Assembly: GCF_039621805.1 (NCBI RefSeq)
Contig: NZ_CP155075.1
Location: 930,001 to 994,000 of the forward strand
Origin: Paraburkholderia sp. PREW-6R
GTDB lineage: Bacteria; Pseudomonadota; Gammaproteobacteria; Burkholderiales; Burkholderiaceae
Direction of reading: 5' to 3'
DNA length: 64,000 nucleotides
A model generated the notes under the pieces. That model saw only the letters and a list, made by a program, of their open reading frames with translations. It was not told where the DNA came from and searched no databases. Shown one piece after another: positions 1-8,036 of this stretch. Numbering within the stretch: position 1 is the stretch's first letter; each line of letters begins with the position of its first letter. The translations under genes and the position numbers were made by a program.

Positions 1-2
1 GG

Positions 3-914
3 GTCGCCGCATTTGGCTCGGCCAACACGTACCTCGCTTCGCTGCCAATCGAGACGCAGGCCCGCATTTACGCATCCGGTCCTGACCAGGTCTTCGCGGG
101 CGGCCTGTATCCGTTGCAGAAAGCCGAGCGTGCGCCTGGCGGCTATCTCGTGTCGGGTCAATGGCACTTCGCGAGCGGCTGCAAGGGCGCCGACTGGATC
201 GGCGTAGGGATTGGCGGCGCACCGGCCAACGCGGGCGATGCCAATGCAGGCAAGCCCTTCACGGCCGTGTTTCCGGCAAGCGAAGTGGAGATCGTCGACA
301 ACTGGAACGTCGTTGGCATGCAAGGCACCGGCAGTCACGACCTGCGCCTGCAAAACAAGTTCGTCGAGGAAGCCTGGACATTCGTTCGCGGCGGCGCACC
401 GTTGATCGACGAACCGCTGTACCGCTACCCGGCCATCTCCTACCAGGCGCAAGTGCACGCTTCGGTAAACCTCGGTCTCGCGCGTGCGGCGCTCGACCTG
501 CTCGCGTCGATGTCCGGCGTCACCAAAACGACCACGGGCGCGCCGCGTCTCGCCGATCGTGCGTACTATCGCTCGGGTCTCGCGCAAGCCGAAGCGAATC
601 TGCGCAGCGCCCGCGCTTTTTTCTTCGACGCCGCTGAAACGACATGGCGCACTATCCTGGCGGGCGATCCGGTTTTACCCGCTGAAGCCAATCTGCTGCG
701 TTTGTCCGCGACCCACGCCGCGCACGCTGGCGCCGATGTCGTGATGCAGGCGTACAAGATGGCCGGCATCAACGCAATCTATCGCGACAGCCGCATGCAG
801 CGCCTCGTGCGCGACTCGATCGTCGTCACGCAGCACGCGTTCCTCGGGGAAGGCACGTACGACGCGTCGGGCGCGATCTTCGTCGGCATTCCGCCTGTCA
901 CGCCGTTTCCCTGA
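3..914 (+). CDS. iacA: IacA-like flavin-dependent monooxygenase, 5' truncated by window edge
   Basis: The reading frame is open from base 3 and ends at TGA 912-914, so the N-terminus lies outside the window. The visible ~303 residues have the C-terminal part of the acyl-CoA dehydrogenase fold as used by group D flavin monooxygenases (HpaB/HsaA/IacA-like). This includes the beta-domain stretch with GYLVSGQWHFASG and NWNVVGMQGTGSHDL, followed by an all-helical C-terminal domain with a conserved late His-Ala-Phe. In iac clusters this oxygenase takes FADH2 from IacG and oxidises the indole ring of IAA as the first step. It is placed one base ahead of the flavin reductase gene, which supports a two-component monooxygenase. 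The iac assignment rests on the whole neighbourhood (Rieske pair, reductase, amidase, SDR, SnoaL protein). By itself the fragment could belong to another indole or phenol monooxygenase. Confidence 0.85.
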   Translation, partial: VAAFGSANTYLASLPIETQARIYASGPDQVFAGGLYPLQKAERAPGGYLVSGQWHFASGCKGADWIGVGIGGAPANAGDANAGKPFTAVFPASEVEIVDNWNVVGMQGTGSHDLRLQNKFVEEAWTFVRGGAPLIDEPLYRYPAISYQAQVHASVNLGLARAALDLLASMSGVTKTTTGAPRLADRAYYRSGLAQAEANLRSARAFFFDAAETTWRTILAGDPVLPAEANLLRLSATHAAHAGADVVMQAYKMAGINAIYRDSRMQRLVRDSIVVTQHAFLGEGTYDASGAIFVGIPPVTPFP

Positions 915-933
915 GATGCGAGGAGCCATCGCC

Positions 934-1458
934 ATGACGAACGACCAGGACCTCACCCGCACACTGTTCCGCAACGCGATGGCTGCGCTCGGCGCAGCAG
1001 TCAACGTGATCACGACCGACGGCCCGCGCGGTCGCTGCGGGATCACCGCAAGCGCAGTGTGTTCGGTGACGGACTCGCCGCCGACCATGCTCGTGTGCAT
1101 CAATCAATCGAGCTATGTGCATGACATTCTGCCCGGCAACGAGCGCGTCTGCATCAACGTGCTCGGCGCCAATGCCGAGGAGGCGGCGCGCGTGTTCGCG
1201 GGCATGACTGGCTGCTCGATGGACGAACGCTTCGAGCAGTGCGCGTCGCGCGTGGGCCGTTCGAGCGTCCCCGTGCTCGACGATGCAATCGCGACGCTCG
1301 AAGGGCGCATCGTCGACAGCAAGACGGTCGGCTCACATTCGGTCTTCTTCGTGGAGGTCGACCACATCGACACGCGCGAGCACGGCGACGGCCTCGTTTG
1401 GTTCGGCCGGCAATTCCACCGGCTCGCGCGAGCGGGCGCAACCTGCGGAGCGGCCTGA
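934..1458 (+). CDS. iacG: Flavin reductase component (IacG-like)
   Basis: A 174-residue member of the HpaC/flavin reductase-like FMN-binding split-barrel family. It supplies reduced flavin to the neighbouring oxygenase. The typical features are visible: GAAVNVITTDGPRG, then GITASAVCSVTDSPPTMLVCIN (flavin-binding strand with the ITASAV..V motif), and a C-terminal GRQFHRL. An upstream in-frame ATG at 916 exists, but GAGGAG at 920-925 is a good ribosome binding site for ATG 934, and the family normally starts near MTNDQD. It follows the IacA-like gene directly and is probably translated from the same message. Family assignment is firm. The exact oxygenase partner is inferred from adjacency. Confidence 0.88.
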   Translation: MTNDQDLTRTLFRNAMAALGAAVNVITTDGPRGRCGITASAVCSVTDSPPTMLVCINQSSYVHDILPGNERVCINVLGANAEEAARVFAGMTGCSMDERFEQCASRVGRSSVPVLDDAIATLEGRIVDSKTVGSHSVFFVEVDHIDTREHGDGLVWFGRQFHRLARAGATCGAA

Positions 1459-1460
1459 TC

Positions 1461-2165
1461 GTGCAAGCCTGTCTATTCCTGACTGGTCGAACTGGACCCG
1501 AACCGCTCGTTGATGCGCTCGCGCTGCAACATGCGGCGGCGCGAATCGAGGGCTTGCGGCGCATGATCGTGCACGAACCGGTGTCCGGTCAGATCGATCC
1601 GCGCATCACCGCGCGCGACGATGCGCCTTCGTGCGCGATCCAGTGTTATTTCGACGAGCTCGCGCCGCTCGAAGCCGCGTTGCAAACCGATGGCGCGATC
1701 CATCGCGCGCTGAGCATATCAGCGCGCGTCGAATTGCACGCCGGGAGCTTCACGCAGCAGGTGATGGCGGTGCGCGGCTTCACACCGCCGACAGCGGCCG
1801 TTGAGGAAGAAACATACACCGAACGTTGCACGTACCTTGTCGCGTATGAAGGTCCGGCCGACGATTTCAACGCGTGGCTCACGCACTATCTGCACGGGCA
1901 CTCGCCGCTCATGCTGCGATTGCCGGGCGTTCGTGAGGTTGAAATCTACACGGGTCTCGACAGCACGAGCGGCTTGCCCTTCGCGCGCGCCCATGCCATG
2001 CAGCGCAACAAGGTCGTGTTCGACGACGCGAGCGCGCTCGCGAACGCACTTGCCTCACCGATTCGCGACGAAATGCGCCGCCACTTCCATACGCTGCCGC
2101 CGTTTCAGGGCGCTGCGCCGCATTTTGCAATGCGCAGCAAGTGCGTTAAGCTCGCGCAACACTAA
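1461..2165 (+). CDS. EthD-like dimeric alpha/beta-barrel protein
   Basis: About 234 residues starting at GTG 1461, which overlaps the 3' end region of the flavin reductase gene by only a few bases. The reading frame is open further upstream, but that part is a shadow of iacG. Two half-repeats are visible: the N-terminal part (QACLFLTGRTGPEPLVDALALQHAAA) and the C-terminal part (CTYLVAYEGPADDFNAWLTHYLHGHSPLMLRLPGV). The second has the look of EthD domains, with a Tyr/His-Gly-His-x-P loop. EthD-like small barrels often serve as accessory or isomerase-type proteins in aromatic degradation clusters. It is not one of the classical iacA-I genes known from Pseudomonas putida, so it is a candidate accessory protein for IAA breakdown. 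Function unknown; the start is uncertain. Confidence 0.7.
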   Translation: MQACLFLTGRTGPEPLVDALALQHAAARIEGLRRMIVHEPVSGQIDPRITARDDAPSCAIQCYFDELAPLEAALQTDGAIHRALSISARVELHAGSFTQQVMAVRGFTPPTAAVEEETYTERCTYLVAYEGPADDFNAWLTHYLHGHSPLMLRLPGVREVEIYTGLDSTSGLPFARAHAMQRNKVVFDDASALANALASPIRDEMRRHFHTLPPFQGAAPHFAMRSKCVKLAQH

Positions 2166-2207
2166 CCGGCCGTCGCACGCATCGCGGCCCTCTTCCGTCC
2201 GCGAGTG

Positions 2208-3134
2208 ATGGGCATGAACAAGCCGAACCTCGGTATTGCCGATCTCAACCTGCTGCGCGTGTTTCTCGCGATATGGGACCTGCGCAGCCTGACCGCAGCG
2301 GGGGACCGTCTCGGCCTCACGCAACCCGCCGTGAGCCACGCCTTGAGGCGGCTGCGCAACCTGTTCGAAGACCCGCTGTTCGTTCGCACGCCAACCGGCA
2401 TGGTGCCAACCGACGCCGCGTTCCGGCTCTACCCGCCGCTCGCGCAGGCGCTGTCGATCATCAACGACGCGGTGCAGCAGCACGCGAAGTTCGATCCCGC
2501 CACCGCGCACCGCGTGTTCCGCATTTCGATGTCGGACATGTCGGAGTTCTATTTTCTGCCGCCGCTTATTGCATTGCTCGACCGTGAGGCACGCGGCATT
2601 CGCATCGAGGCGGCCAATATTCCGGTGGAGTCGGTCAGTGCGGCAATGCGGGCGGGCGAAATCGATCTCGCGCTCGGTTATGTGCCGGGTCTCGACGCAG
2701 GCTGCGTGAGCCAGCGGCTCTTTGTCGACGAACACGTTTGCGTGCTGCGCGCAAACCATCCGTTGCGTAAGGCGAAGCCGACTCGCGAAGATCTCGCCGC
2801 ACTGCGTTACGTGTATGCGAGCACGAATGCGACCGGTCACCGGATGGTCGAGCAATGGCTCGACGAATTGAGTTTCAAGCGCGACGTCGTGCTGCGCCTG
2901 CCACACTTCGTGGTCGCGCCCGAGATCGTGACGAACACCGATCTGGCAGTCATCTTTCCGAAGAGCATTGCGCGACGGTTCAATCGGGGCAAGGCGTTTC
3001 GCATTCTGCCTTTGCCGTTCGAATTGCCGCCGATCGACATTCAGGTTCATTCACACACGCAATTCGCCGCTGATCCCGGCATTGCATGGTTGCGCGGCGT
3101 GATTCACAGCATGTTTCACCAACCGGACGCGTGA
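2208..3134 (+). CDS. LysR-family transcriptional regulator (iac cluster, first)
   Basis: A ~308-residue LysR regulator. The N-terminal winged helix reads DLNLLRVFLAIWDLRSLTAAGDRLGLTQPAVSHALRRLRNLFEDPLFVRTPTGMVPT, which matches the NodD/PcpR-type HTH. The C-terminal two-thirds is the periplasmic-binding-fold effector domain. Candidate starts are GTG 2205, ATG 2208 and ATG 2214, all in frame; 2208 is used here. It lies between the EthD-like gene and the IacF-like reductase gene, all on the plus strand. It closely resembles the second LysR of the cluster (4284-5204) in its HTH, so the two look like paralogues that may sense IAA or an intermediate. Ligand is not visible from sequence. Confidence 0.9.
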   Translation: MGMNKPNLGIADLNLLRVFLAIWDLRSLTAAGDRLGLTQPAVSHALRRLRNLFEDPLFVRTPTGMVPTDAAFRLYPPLAQALSIINDAVQQHAKFDPATAHRVFRISMSDMSEFYFLPPLIALLDREARGIRIEAANIPVESVSAAMRAGEIDLALGYVPGLDAGCVSQRLFVDEHVCVLRANHPLRKAKPTREDLAALRYVYASTNATGHRMVEQWLDELSFKRDVVLRLPHFVVAPEIVTNTDLAVIFPKSIARRFNRGKAFRILPLPFELPPIDIQVHSHTQFAADPGIAWLRGVIHSMFHQPDA

Positions 3135-3210
3135 AGGCTACTTTGCGTCATGTCCGTTTTTCCGTTGCGGTTGCGCGCCCAGTCAAATCAAGCCCGCTGA
3201 TGCCCACGAG

Positions 3211-3226
3211 ATTTTTTAATCTATTT
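3211..3226 (+). promoter_or_regulatory. AT-rich element upstream of iacF, shared with 5244-5259
   Basis: ATTTTTTAATCTATTT lies 67 bases ahead of the IacF-like start, in the 158-base spacer after the first LysR gene. The same 16-mer with one base changed sits at 5244-5259 between the second LysR gene and iacC. Including the preceding G, this copy contains GATT-N4-AATC, a small inverted repeat. Such pairs in promoters of one pathway suggest a common LysR binding site, but a 15/16 match in AT-rich DNA could also be chance. Confidence 0.4.
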
Positions 3227-3292
3227 TTCTTATTCCCCGCGCGACGCTAATCTTGGCCCACCATCTCCAGGAAAGGCTAGTCGAAGGTAATC

Positions 3293-4264
3293 ATGCAAGC
3301 TCAAACCCTGAAAGTTCGGGTCGACGCTCTGCGCGAGGAAGCGCATGGCGTGCGCTCATTCATTATCTCGCGCGTCGATAAACTGCCGTTTGAACGTCAC
3401 GAGCCGGGCGCTCATATCGACGTGACGAGTCCTTCGGGTATCGTTCGGCAATACTCGCTGTGCGGCGACCCCGAGTGCTTCGAATCGCAAACCTTCGCGG
3501 TGAAGAAGGAAGAGCAGTCGCGCGGCGGCTCCCGCTCGCTTCACGACGAGGTGAAGGTGGGCACCGAATTGTCAGTCGGCGCCCCGCGTAATCTTTTCCA
3601 GCTAGCGGAGACCGCGAGCGAACATATTCTGATCGGCGCAGGCATCGGCATTACGCCGCTGCTTTCCATGGCGTATCGCCTCGCCGCAAGACATGCGCGC
3701 TTCACGCTGCACTACTTCGCCCGCAGCAAGCAGCATGCGGCCTTTATGACGCTTCTCGACAGCCCGCCATTTGCGGCGCACGTGCAACTGCATCTGGGCG
3801 TCGAGCCCGAAGCGCTGCCCGCGCAACTCGATGCGTGCGTACTCGAGGCAGGCGCCGGCGCGCATGTGTACACCTGCGGGCCGGCCCCGTTCATGGACCT
3901 CGTCGTGCAAAGCGCGCAAGCCCGCGTGCCAGCCGACGCGATTCATCTGGAGCGCTTCAAGGCCGAACCGGCCGCGCCCGCAAGCGATGCGTCGCTCGAC
4001 AGCTTCGACGTGCAGATCGCGAGCACCGGACAGACCGTGCGTGTGGACGCCGATCATTCGATCGTGGATGCGCTCGCATCGATCGGCATCGAAGTGGACA
4101 CGTCATGCGGTGAAGGCGTGTGCGGTACCTGCATGGTCGATGTGGTGAGCGGCGAGCCGGAACATCGCGACCATTGCCTCAGTAAAACGGAGCGTGCGAG
4201 CAACAGCGTGATCTGCTGTTGCGTGTCGCGCTCACGTTCGCCGGTACTCGTGCTCGACATCTGA
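3293..4264 (+). CDS. iacF: Ferredoxin reductase-type oxidoreductase (IacF-like)
   Basis: A 323-residue class IA-type (phthalate dioxygenase reductase / VanB family) reductase. Domains in order are an N-terminal flavin-binding barrel (residues ~1-100, with RQYSLCGDP), an NAD(P)-binding domain (~105-225, with GAGIGITPLLSMAYRL and VYTCGPAPFMD), and a C-terminal plant-type [2Fe-2S] domain. Cluster ligands C272, C277 and C280 (C-x4-C-x2-C) are visible and the fourth Cys lies in the VICCC stretch near residue 308. It passes electrons from NAD(P)H to the Rieske oxygenase IacC/IacD encoded downstream, past the divergent LysR gene. It has its own promoter region (3135-3292). The reductase family is clear; the iac role rests on context. 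Confidence 0.9.
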   Translation: MQAQTLKVRVDALREEAHGVRSFIISRVDKLPFERHEPGAHIDVTSPSGIVRQYSLCGDPECFESQTFAVKKEEQSRGGSRSLHDEVKVGTELSVGAPRNLFQLAETASEHILIGAGIGITPLLSMAYRLAARHARFTLHYFARSKQHAAFMTLLDSPPFAAHVQLHLGVEPEALPAQLDACVLEAGAGAHVYTCGPAPFMDLVVQSAQARVPADAIHLERFKAEPAAPASDASLDSFDVQIASTGQTVRVDADHSIVDALASIGIEVDTSCGEGVCGTCMVDVVSGEPEHRDHCLSKTERASNSVICCCVSRSRSPVLVLDI

Positions 4265-4283
4265 GCCGCGAGCGCCGCCCGCT

Positions 4284-5204
4284 CTACTTTCTGCTGAAAT
4301 CGGCGAGGACGTCATTGATGAGACCGCGCATCCACGCGATGCCTTCGTCCTCGTGAAAATGCTCGTGCCAGTGCATCGTGACAGCCGCTTTCGGCAACGA
4401 TACCGGCAGCGCGTAGATGCGGAAGGTATCGTCCTGATTCAGGATGTGCGCAAGTTTCTCGGGCAGCGTGGCGAACAGATCCGTGGCCGCAAGCACGCCG
4501 GGCACCGCCACGAAGTGCGGCAACGCCAATGCAATATTGCGCCCGACGCCCTGCGCACGCAGCGCGTCGTCGAGGTTATGGTGACTATGCTCGAGCGATC
4601 GCACCTGCACGTGCGACGCGGAAAGAAACTGCTCCAGTTCCAGCCTGGTGCCTGCGGGCAACCCATGGCGCTTGCGCGTCATGCACACATACGATTCCTC
4701 GAACAGCAACACATGGCGCGTGCACGGCAGCAGCGACGGCAGGTTGCCGATCGCGAAGTCCAGCCGGCTCGAACGCAGCGCTTCTTCTATCTCCTCCACC
4801 GGCAGCGGCTCGATCACCAGCTTCACGTGCGGCGCGGCGTCATGCAAAGCCGAGCACAATGCCGGCAAATAGGCCATCTCTCCTGCATCCGACAGCGACA
4901 GGCGAAACGTGCGCGTGCTCGTCGCCGGATCGAAACGCTCGGCATAGCGCAGCGCCTGGCGCACGGTGTCCAGCGCGCGGCCGACGATTTCCGCCAACTC
5001 CAACGCCACCGGCGTGGGCTGCATGCCCGAACGCGTGCGAATGAACAGCGGGTCGTCGAAAAGAGTACGCAACCGCCCAAGCGAGTAGCTTACGGCCGGT
5101 TGCGACAGCGCAAGGCGCTCGCCCGCGCGCGTCAGACTCCGCTCTTCGACGATCGCCTGAAACACGCGCAAAAGGTTGAGATCGATGTGATCGATGGACG
5201 TCAT
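4284..5204 (-). CDS. LysR-family transcriptional regulator (iac cluster, second)
   Basis: About 306 residues on the minus strand, divergent from the Rieske oxygenase gene. The HTH is SIDHIDLNLLRVFQAIVEERSLTRAGERLALSQPAVSYSLGRLRTLFDDPLFIRTRSGMQPT. ATG 5204 (MTSIDH) is chosen because the family begins 6-8 residues ahead of the DLNLLRVF motif. A longer frame to 5294 is open but has no homologous look. The divergent arrangement with iacC is typical for LysR control of a target operon. Known iac clusters in Pseudomonas use a MarR-type IacR. No MarR gene is visible here, so control by two LysR proteins is the likely arrangement in this organism (inference). Confidence 0.9.
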   Translation of the reverse strand: MTSIDHIDLNLLRVFQAIVEERSLTRAGERLALSQPAVSYSLGRLRTLFDDPLFIRTRSGMQPTPVALELAEIVGRALDTVRQALRYAERFDPATSTRTFRLSLSDAGEMAYLPALCSALHDAAPHVKLVIEPLPVEEIEEALRSSRLDFAIGNLPSLLPCTRHVLLFEESYVCMTRKRHGLPAGTRLELEQFLSASHVQVRSLEHSHHNLDDALRAQGVGRNIALALPHFVAVPGVLAATDLFATLPEKLAHILNQDDTFRIYALPVSLPKAAVTMHWHEHFHEDEGIAWMRGLINDVLADFSRK

Positions 5205-5243
5205 GGGAACTCGCAAGATATCGGCCGCATTTATTCGATGACC

Positions 5244-5259
5244 ATTTTTTAATCGATTT
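5244..5259 (+). promoter_or_regulatory. AT-rich element in the LysR/iacC divergent promoter
   Basis: ATTTTTTAATCGATTT, a 15/16 match to the element at 3211-3226 upstream of iacF. It lies 40 bases upstream of the minus-strand LysR start and 112 bases upstream of iacC, where a LysR autoregulatory/activation site is expected. It contains the 8-base palindrome AATCGATT. No binding data; this is a pattern-based call. Confidence 0.4.
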
Positions 5260-5370
5260 GACGCATGATCTTCGGAAAGCGAGACTGATGTCAACGAGAG
5301 GATGCGCGGAGGCGCTCTCGGCCTCCTCGTGTAACTCGCTCATTCAGCCACCCTATTGCCTACCACAACG

Positions 5371-6654
5371 ATGAGTACGCCGAGCTACCAAACTATCGAC
5401 ACGCGCGCACTCGCGAAGCGCGCCGAGTCCGATCGCATTGCGCCGTCCCTTTACTACGACCCGGCACTGTTCGAAGCGGAGCTCGATCGGATTTTCTACA
5501 GGACGTGGATCTGGGTTGCACACGACAGCGAACTGCCGAAGCCCGGCGACTTCATCACGACGACGATCGGCCGGCAGCCCGTGATCGTGGTGCGCGACAA
5601 GAGCGGCGCGGTGAACGTGCTGCAGAACCGCTGCCGCCATCGCGGCGCCACCGTGTGCGAAGAGCACAAGGGCAACGCGAAGGGCTTCACGTGCCCGTAT
5701 CACAGCTGGTCCTACGCGCTCGACGGCGCGCTGCGCGCACTGCCCTATGGCGACGGCTACGAAGGCGTGTGTGAGAAAGGCGATCTGCCGCTAAAGAAGC
5801 TGCGCGTCGGCGTGTACCAAGGTCTGATTTTCGCGAGTTTCAACGAAACGATCGAACCGCTCGAAGACTTCCTCGGCGGCGCGAAGCCGTGGATCGATCT
5901 CTTCATGAAACAGGGCGCCGGCTATCCGGTCAAGGCCAATGGCGAGCATAAGTTCACGTTTAAAGGCAACTGGAAGATTCAGCTCGAGAACACGACGGAC
6001 CTATATCACTTCCCGGTCGTGCACAAGTCGTGGATGAAGTCGATCGACGAAGAAACCGCCGCCGCAATCACGAGTTTCATGACCAGCGACAAAGCGTTCT
6101 GCCGCTCGCTTGGCAACGGTCATAGCCTCGCGGTGCTGATGCCGGAAATCGTCGATCTCGACAAGGACGATGGCGCGCCGATCCCCGAGCGCTTCCAGGA
6201 ACTCGCCGCACAACTCGCACAACGGCACACGCCGGAAGAAGTGCGCCGCATCGTGCGATCGCTGATGGGCGTCGGCTTCAACCTGAACCTGTTTCCGAAC
6301 CTTGCACTGTCGATGGCGTTCTTCCGCGTGCTGCGGCCCATTTCCGCGGAAGAAACGGAGATTCGCCACGTCGCACTCGCTATGGACGGCGGCCCCGAAG
6401 AAGCGAACCGCGTCCGCTTGCGCATTCACGAGCACTTCCAGGGCCCGTTCGGTTTCGGCAGCCCCGACGACGCCGAGGCATGGGAGCGCGTACAACGCGG
6501 CTCGCATGCGGGCCACGACGTACCGATTCTCGTGAATCGCGGCCTGAATCGCGAGACCACCGCGCCGAACGGCGAAAAGACCGCGCACTCGACCGACGAG
6601 ACCGGCATGCGCGAAGCCTACCGGCAATGGCGCGCAATGATGGAGCAAGCATGA
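5371..6654 (+). CDS. iacC: Rieske aromatic ring-hydroxylating oxygenase, large subunit (IacC-like)
   Basis: A 427-residue alpha subunit of a ring-hydroxylating dioxygenase. The Rieske [2Fe-2S] ligands are C88-R-H90 and C108-P-Y-H111. The mononuclear iron site is shown by NTTDLYHFPVVH, with H213 and H218; the third acidic ligand would lie further C-terminal. ATG 5371 is preferred over the upstream TTG at 5356 because ATG is in the expected place for the family. In iac pathways IacC with IacD and reductase IacF acts on the oxidised indole intermediate (dioxindole-type) on the way to catechol. It is followed with an ATGA overlap by its small subunit gene. Family is firm; the substrate is inferred from the cluster. 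Confidence 0.92.
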   Translation: MSTPSYQTIDTRALAKRAESDRIAPSLYYDPALFEAELDRIFYRTWIWVAHDSELPKPGDFITTTIGRQPVIVVRDKSGAVNVLQNRCRHRGATVCEEHKGNAKGFTCPYHSWSYALDGALRALPYGDGYEGVCEKGDLPLKKLRVGVYQGLIFASFNETIEPLEDFLGGAKPWIDLFMKQGAGYPVKANGEHKFTFKGNWKIQLENTTDLYHFPVVHKSWMKSIDEETAAAITSFMTSDKAFCRSLGNGHSLAVLMPEIVDLDKDDGAPIPERFQELAAQLAQRHTPEEVRRIVRSLMGVGFNLNLFPNLALSMAFFRVLRPISAEETEIRHVALAMDGGPEEANRVRLRIHEHFQGPFGFGSPDDAEAWERVQRGSHAGHDVPILVNRGLNRETTAPNGEKTAHSTDETGMREAYRQWRAMMEQA

Positions 6655-7151
6655 TGGACGATCGCAACGCACTCTTCTCTCACCAGACCTTTGCACGCGC
6701 GATCGAATTCATCTGGCGCGAAGCCGAGCTTCTGGACCGCCGCGACTATAACGCCTGGCTCGACATGTGGGATCCGAAGGGTATCTACGTGGTGCCGATC
6801 GACCCGAATACAACCGACTACGCGGCAACGCTGAACTACGCGTTCGACGACCAGCACATGCGCGAGCTGCGCGTAAAGCGCATGACCTCGGGCTACTCCG
6901 CGTCGGCATCGGACGCGGCGCGAACGGTGCGCACCGTGTCGCGTTTCACGCTGTCGAGCGACAGCGCGGATCTCGTCGAAGTGAAGTCGGCGCAGATTAT
7001 CATCGCGTACAAGCGCGGCGTGTCGACCATTTTCGCGGCCGACCTTACGCACAAGATCAGCATGGCGAATGCGGAGCCGCGGATCGTCGAGAAGGTGATC
7101 CGCCTGATCAATTCGACCGAGGCACTCAACGCGATCGGCTTCCTGCTTTAA
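6651..7151 (+). CDS. iacD: Ring-hydroxylating oxygenase small subunit (IacD-like)
   Basis: A 166-residue beta subunit (NTF2-like fold) of aromatic dioxygenases. Characteristic parts are AIEFIWREAELLDRRDYNAWLDMWDPKGIYVVPID near the N-terminus, the middle RTVSRFTL strand, and a C-terminal AADLTHKISMANAEPRIVEKVIRLINSTEALNAIGFLL. ATG 6651 overlaps the stop of iacC (ATGA), indicating translational coupling. A second in-frame ATG is at 6654. It forms the structural partner of IacC and has no metal site of its own. Confidence 0.9.
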   Translation: MMDDRNALFSHQTFARAIEFIWREAELLDRRDYNAWLDMWDPKGIYVVPIDPNTTDYAATLNYAFDDQHMRELRVKRMTSGYSASASDAARTVRTVSRFTLSSDSADLVEVKSAQIIIAYKRGVSTIFAADLTHKISMANAEPRIVEKVIRLINSTEALNAIGFLL

Positions 7152-7210
7152 GGTTCAAGCTTGCAGCGGCGGCACGCGCCGCTGTGCGTACTTTCCTTTA
7201 ATTCGCCTTC

Positions 7211-7585
7211 ATGCCGACACTCGAAGTCTATCTTCCGCAAGGTCACACCTACGATCGCAAGGCGTCGATCATTCAGAGCCTGACGCAAGCCACCGTCAAT
7301 TCGATCGGCGCGCCCGCCGAGTCCGTGCGCATTCTGCTCTCCGAGTTGCCCGCCGCGAACAGCGGTCTGGGCGGCAAGCCAACGCCGGCTGGCTTACCGG
7401 TGATTGTCGCGATCCTGATTGCCGGCCGCACGGATGCGCAGAAAGAAGCGCTGATCGCGGCATTGTCCGAGACGAGCGCCGCTGTACTCGATGCGCCGTT
7501 GCAGGCCACGCGCGTGATGATCAAGGACATCCCGAATACCAGCTTCGGAATCGGTGGTCAAACCGCGCGCGCGCTCGGCCGCTAG
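7211..7585 (+). CDS. Tandem-domain 4-oxalocrotonate tautomerase-family protein
   Basis: A 124-residue protein made of two consecutive 4-OT-type beta-alpha-beta units of ~60 residues each. The N-terminal unit starts MPTLEVYLPQ, so Pro2 would be the free catalytic proline after Met removal. The second unit begins near P63 (GLPVIVAIL) and cannot have a free N-terminal Pro. The duplication is also seen in RILLSELPAANSGLGG versus RVMIKDIPNTSFGIGG. Such enzymes tautomerise or decarboxylate keto/enol acids. It sits between iacD and the iacB-like gene, 59 bases after iacD, and is not part of the classical iac set. It could process a keto-enol intermediate or a ring-cleavage product. Specific reaction unknown. 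Confidence 0.85.
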   Translation: MPTLEVYLPQGHTYDRKASIIQSLTQATVNSIGAPAESVRILLSELPAANSGLGGKPTPAGLPVIVAILIAGRTDAQKEALIAALSETSAAVLDAPLQATRVMIKDIPNTSFGIGGQTARALGR

Positions 7586-7642
7586 ACTCGCGAAGTCTTC
7601 GCCCGTTACAGGAAAAGCGCGGCGACGCGCAAGGAAAACACC

Positions 7643-8032
7643 ATGACCGATACCCGAGCCCTGCCGTTGCGCGTGCTGTTCTGCTGCGGCGTGTCGCAGA
7701 ACTTCTTCGACTTGCCGCGTGAGCAGATCGGCGATGTGTGGCAAGCATACGGCACAATGCTGAATGCGATCGAAGCGATGGAAAACGTGCGCGTGCTCGG
7801 CATCATGGACGACGATCGGCTCGTGGTCGGTCATGCCGACGGTGCGCCGTGGACCTTCTACATCATGGCCGACGTCGCCGATTTCGACACCGCAGTGGCG
7901 GTCTGCAATCTGTACCGCACCACGCCGGTCGGCGACTATAACCTGTGGCGCTACGGCAAGATCGAAGCGCGCGTGGGCCGCGCGCTGACGGTGCCGCCCA
8001 TCGCCAACGGCGGCAACAACGACAACGCGTGA
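7643..8032 (+). CDS. iacB: Small conserved protein, IacB-like
   Basis: A 129-residue protein with no signal peptide or membrane segment. It shows features of a small dimeric alpha/beta-barrel protein: FCCGVSQNFFDLPREQIGDVWQAYGTMLNAIEAMENVRVLGIMDDDRLVVG in the first part and FDTAVAVCNLYRTTPVGDYNLWRYGKIEARVGRAL in the second. The size and position next to the SnoaL-type IacI, IacH and IacE genes match the iacB gene of other IAA-degrading bacteria, whose biochemical role is not well defined. Start: ATG 7643, with AGGAAAACACC just upstream. The iacB name is from context and length, so it is less certain than for the enzymes. Confidence 0.72.
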   Translation: MTDTRALPLRVLFCCGVSQNFFDLPREQIGDVWQAYGTMLNAIEAMENVRVLGIMDDDRLVVGHADGAPWTFYIMADVADFDTAVAVCNLYRTTPVGDYNLWRYGKIEARVGRALTVPPIANGGNNDNA

Positions 8033-8036
8033 CGTC

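Noticed and set aside
1239..1460. Upstream extension of the EthD-like frame
   Set aside because: These codons overlap the flavin reductase gene and are very Arg-rich. The protein-like part starts at GTG 1461.
2055..3050. 331-residue minus-strand frame opposite the first LysR gene
   Set aside because: It lies fully inside the LysR gene on the other strand and is rich in His, Arg and Gln, as is usual for antisense frames of GC-rich genes. No family features.
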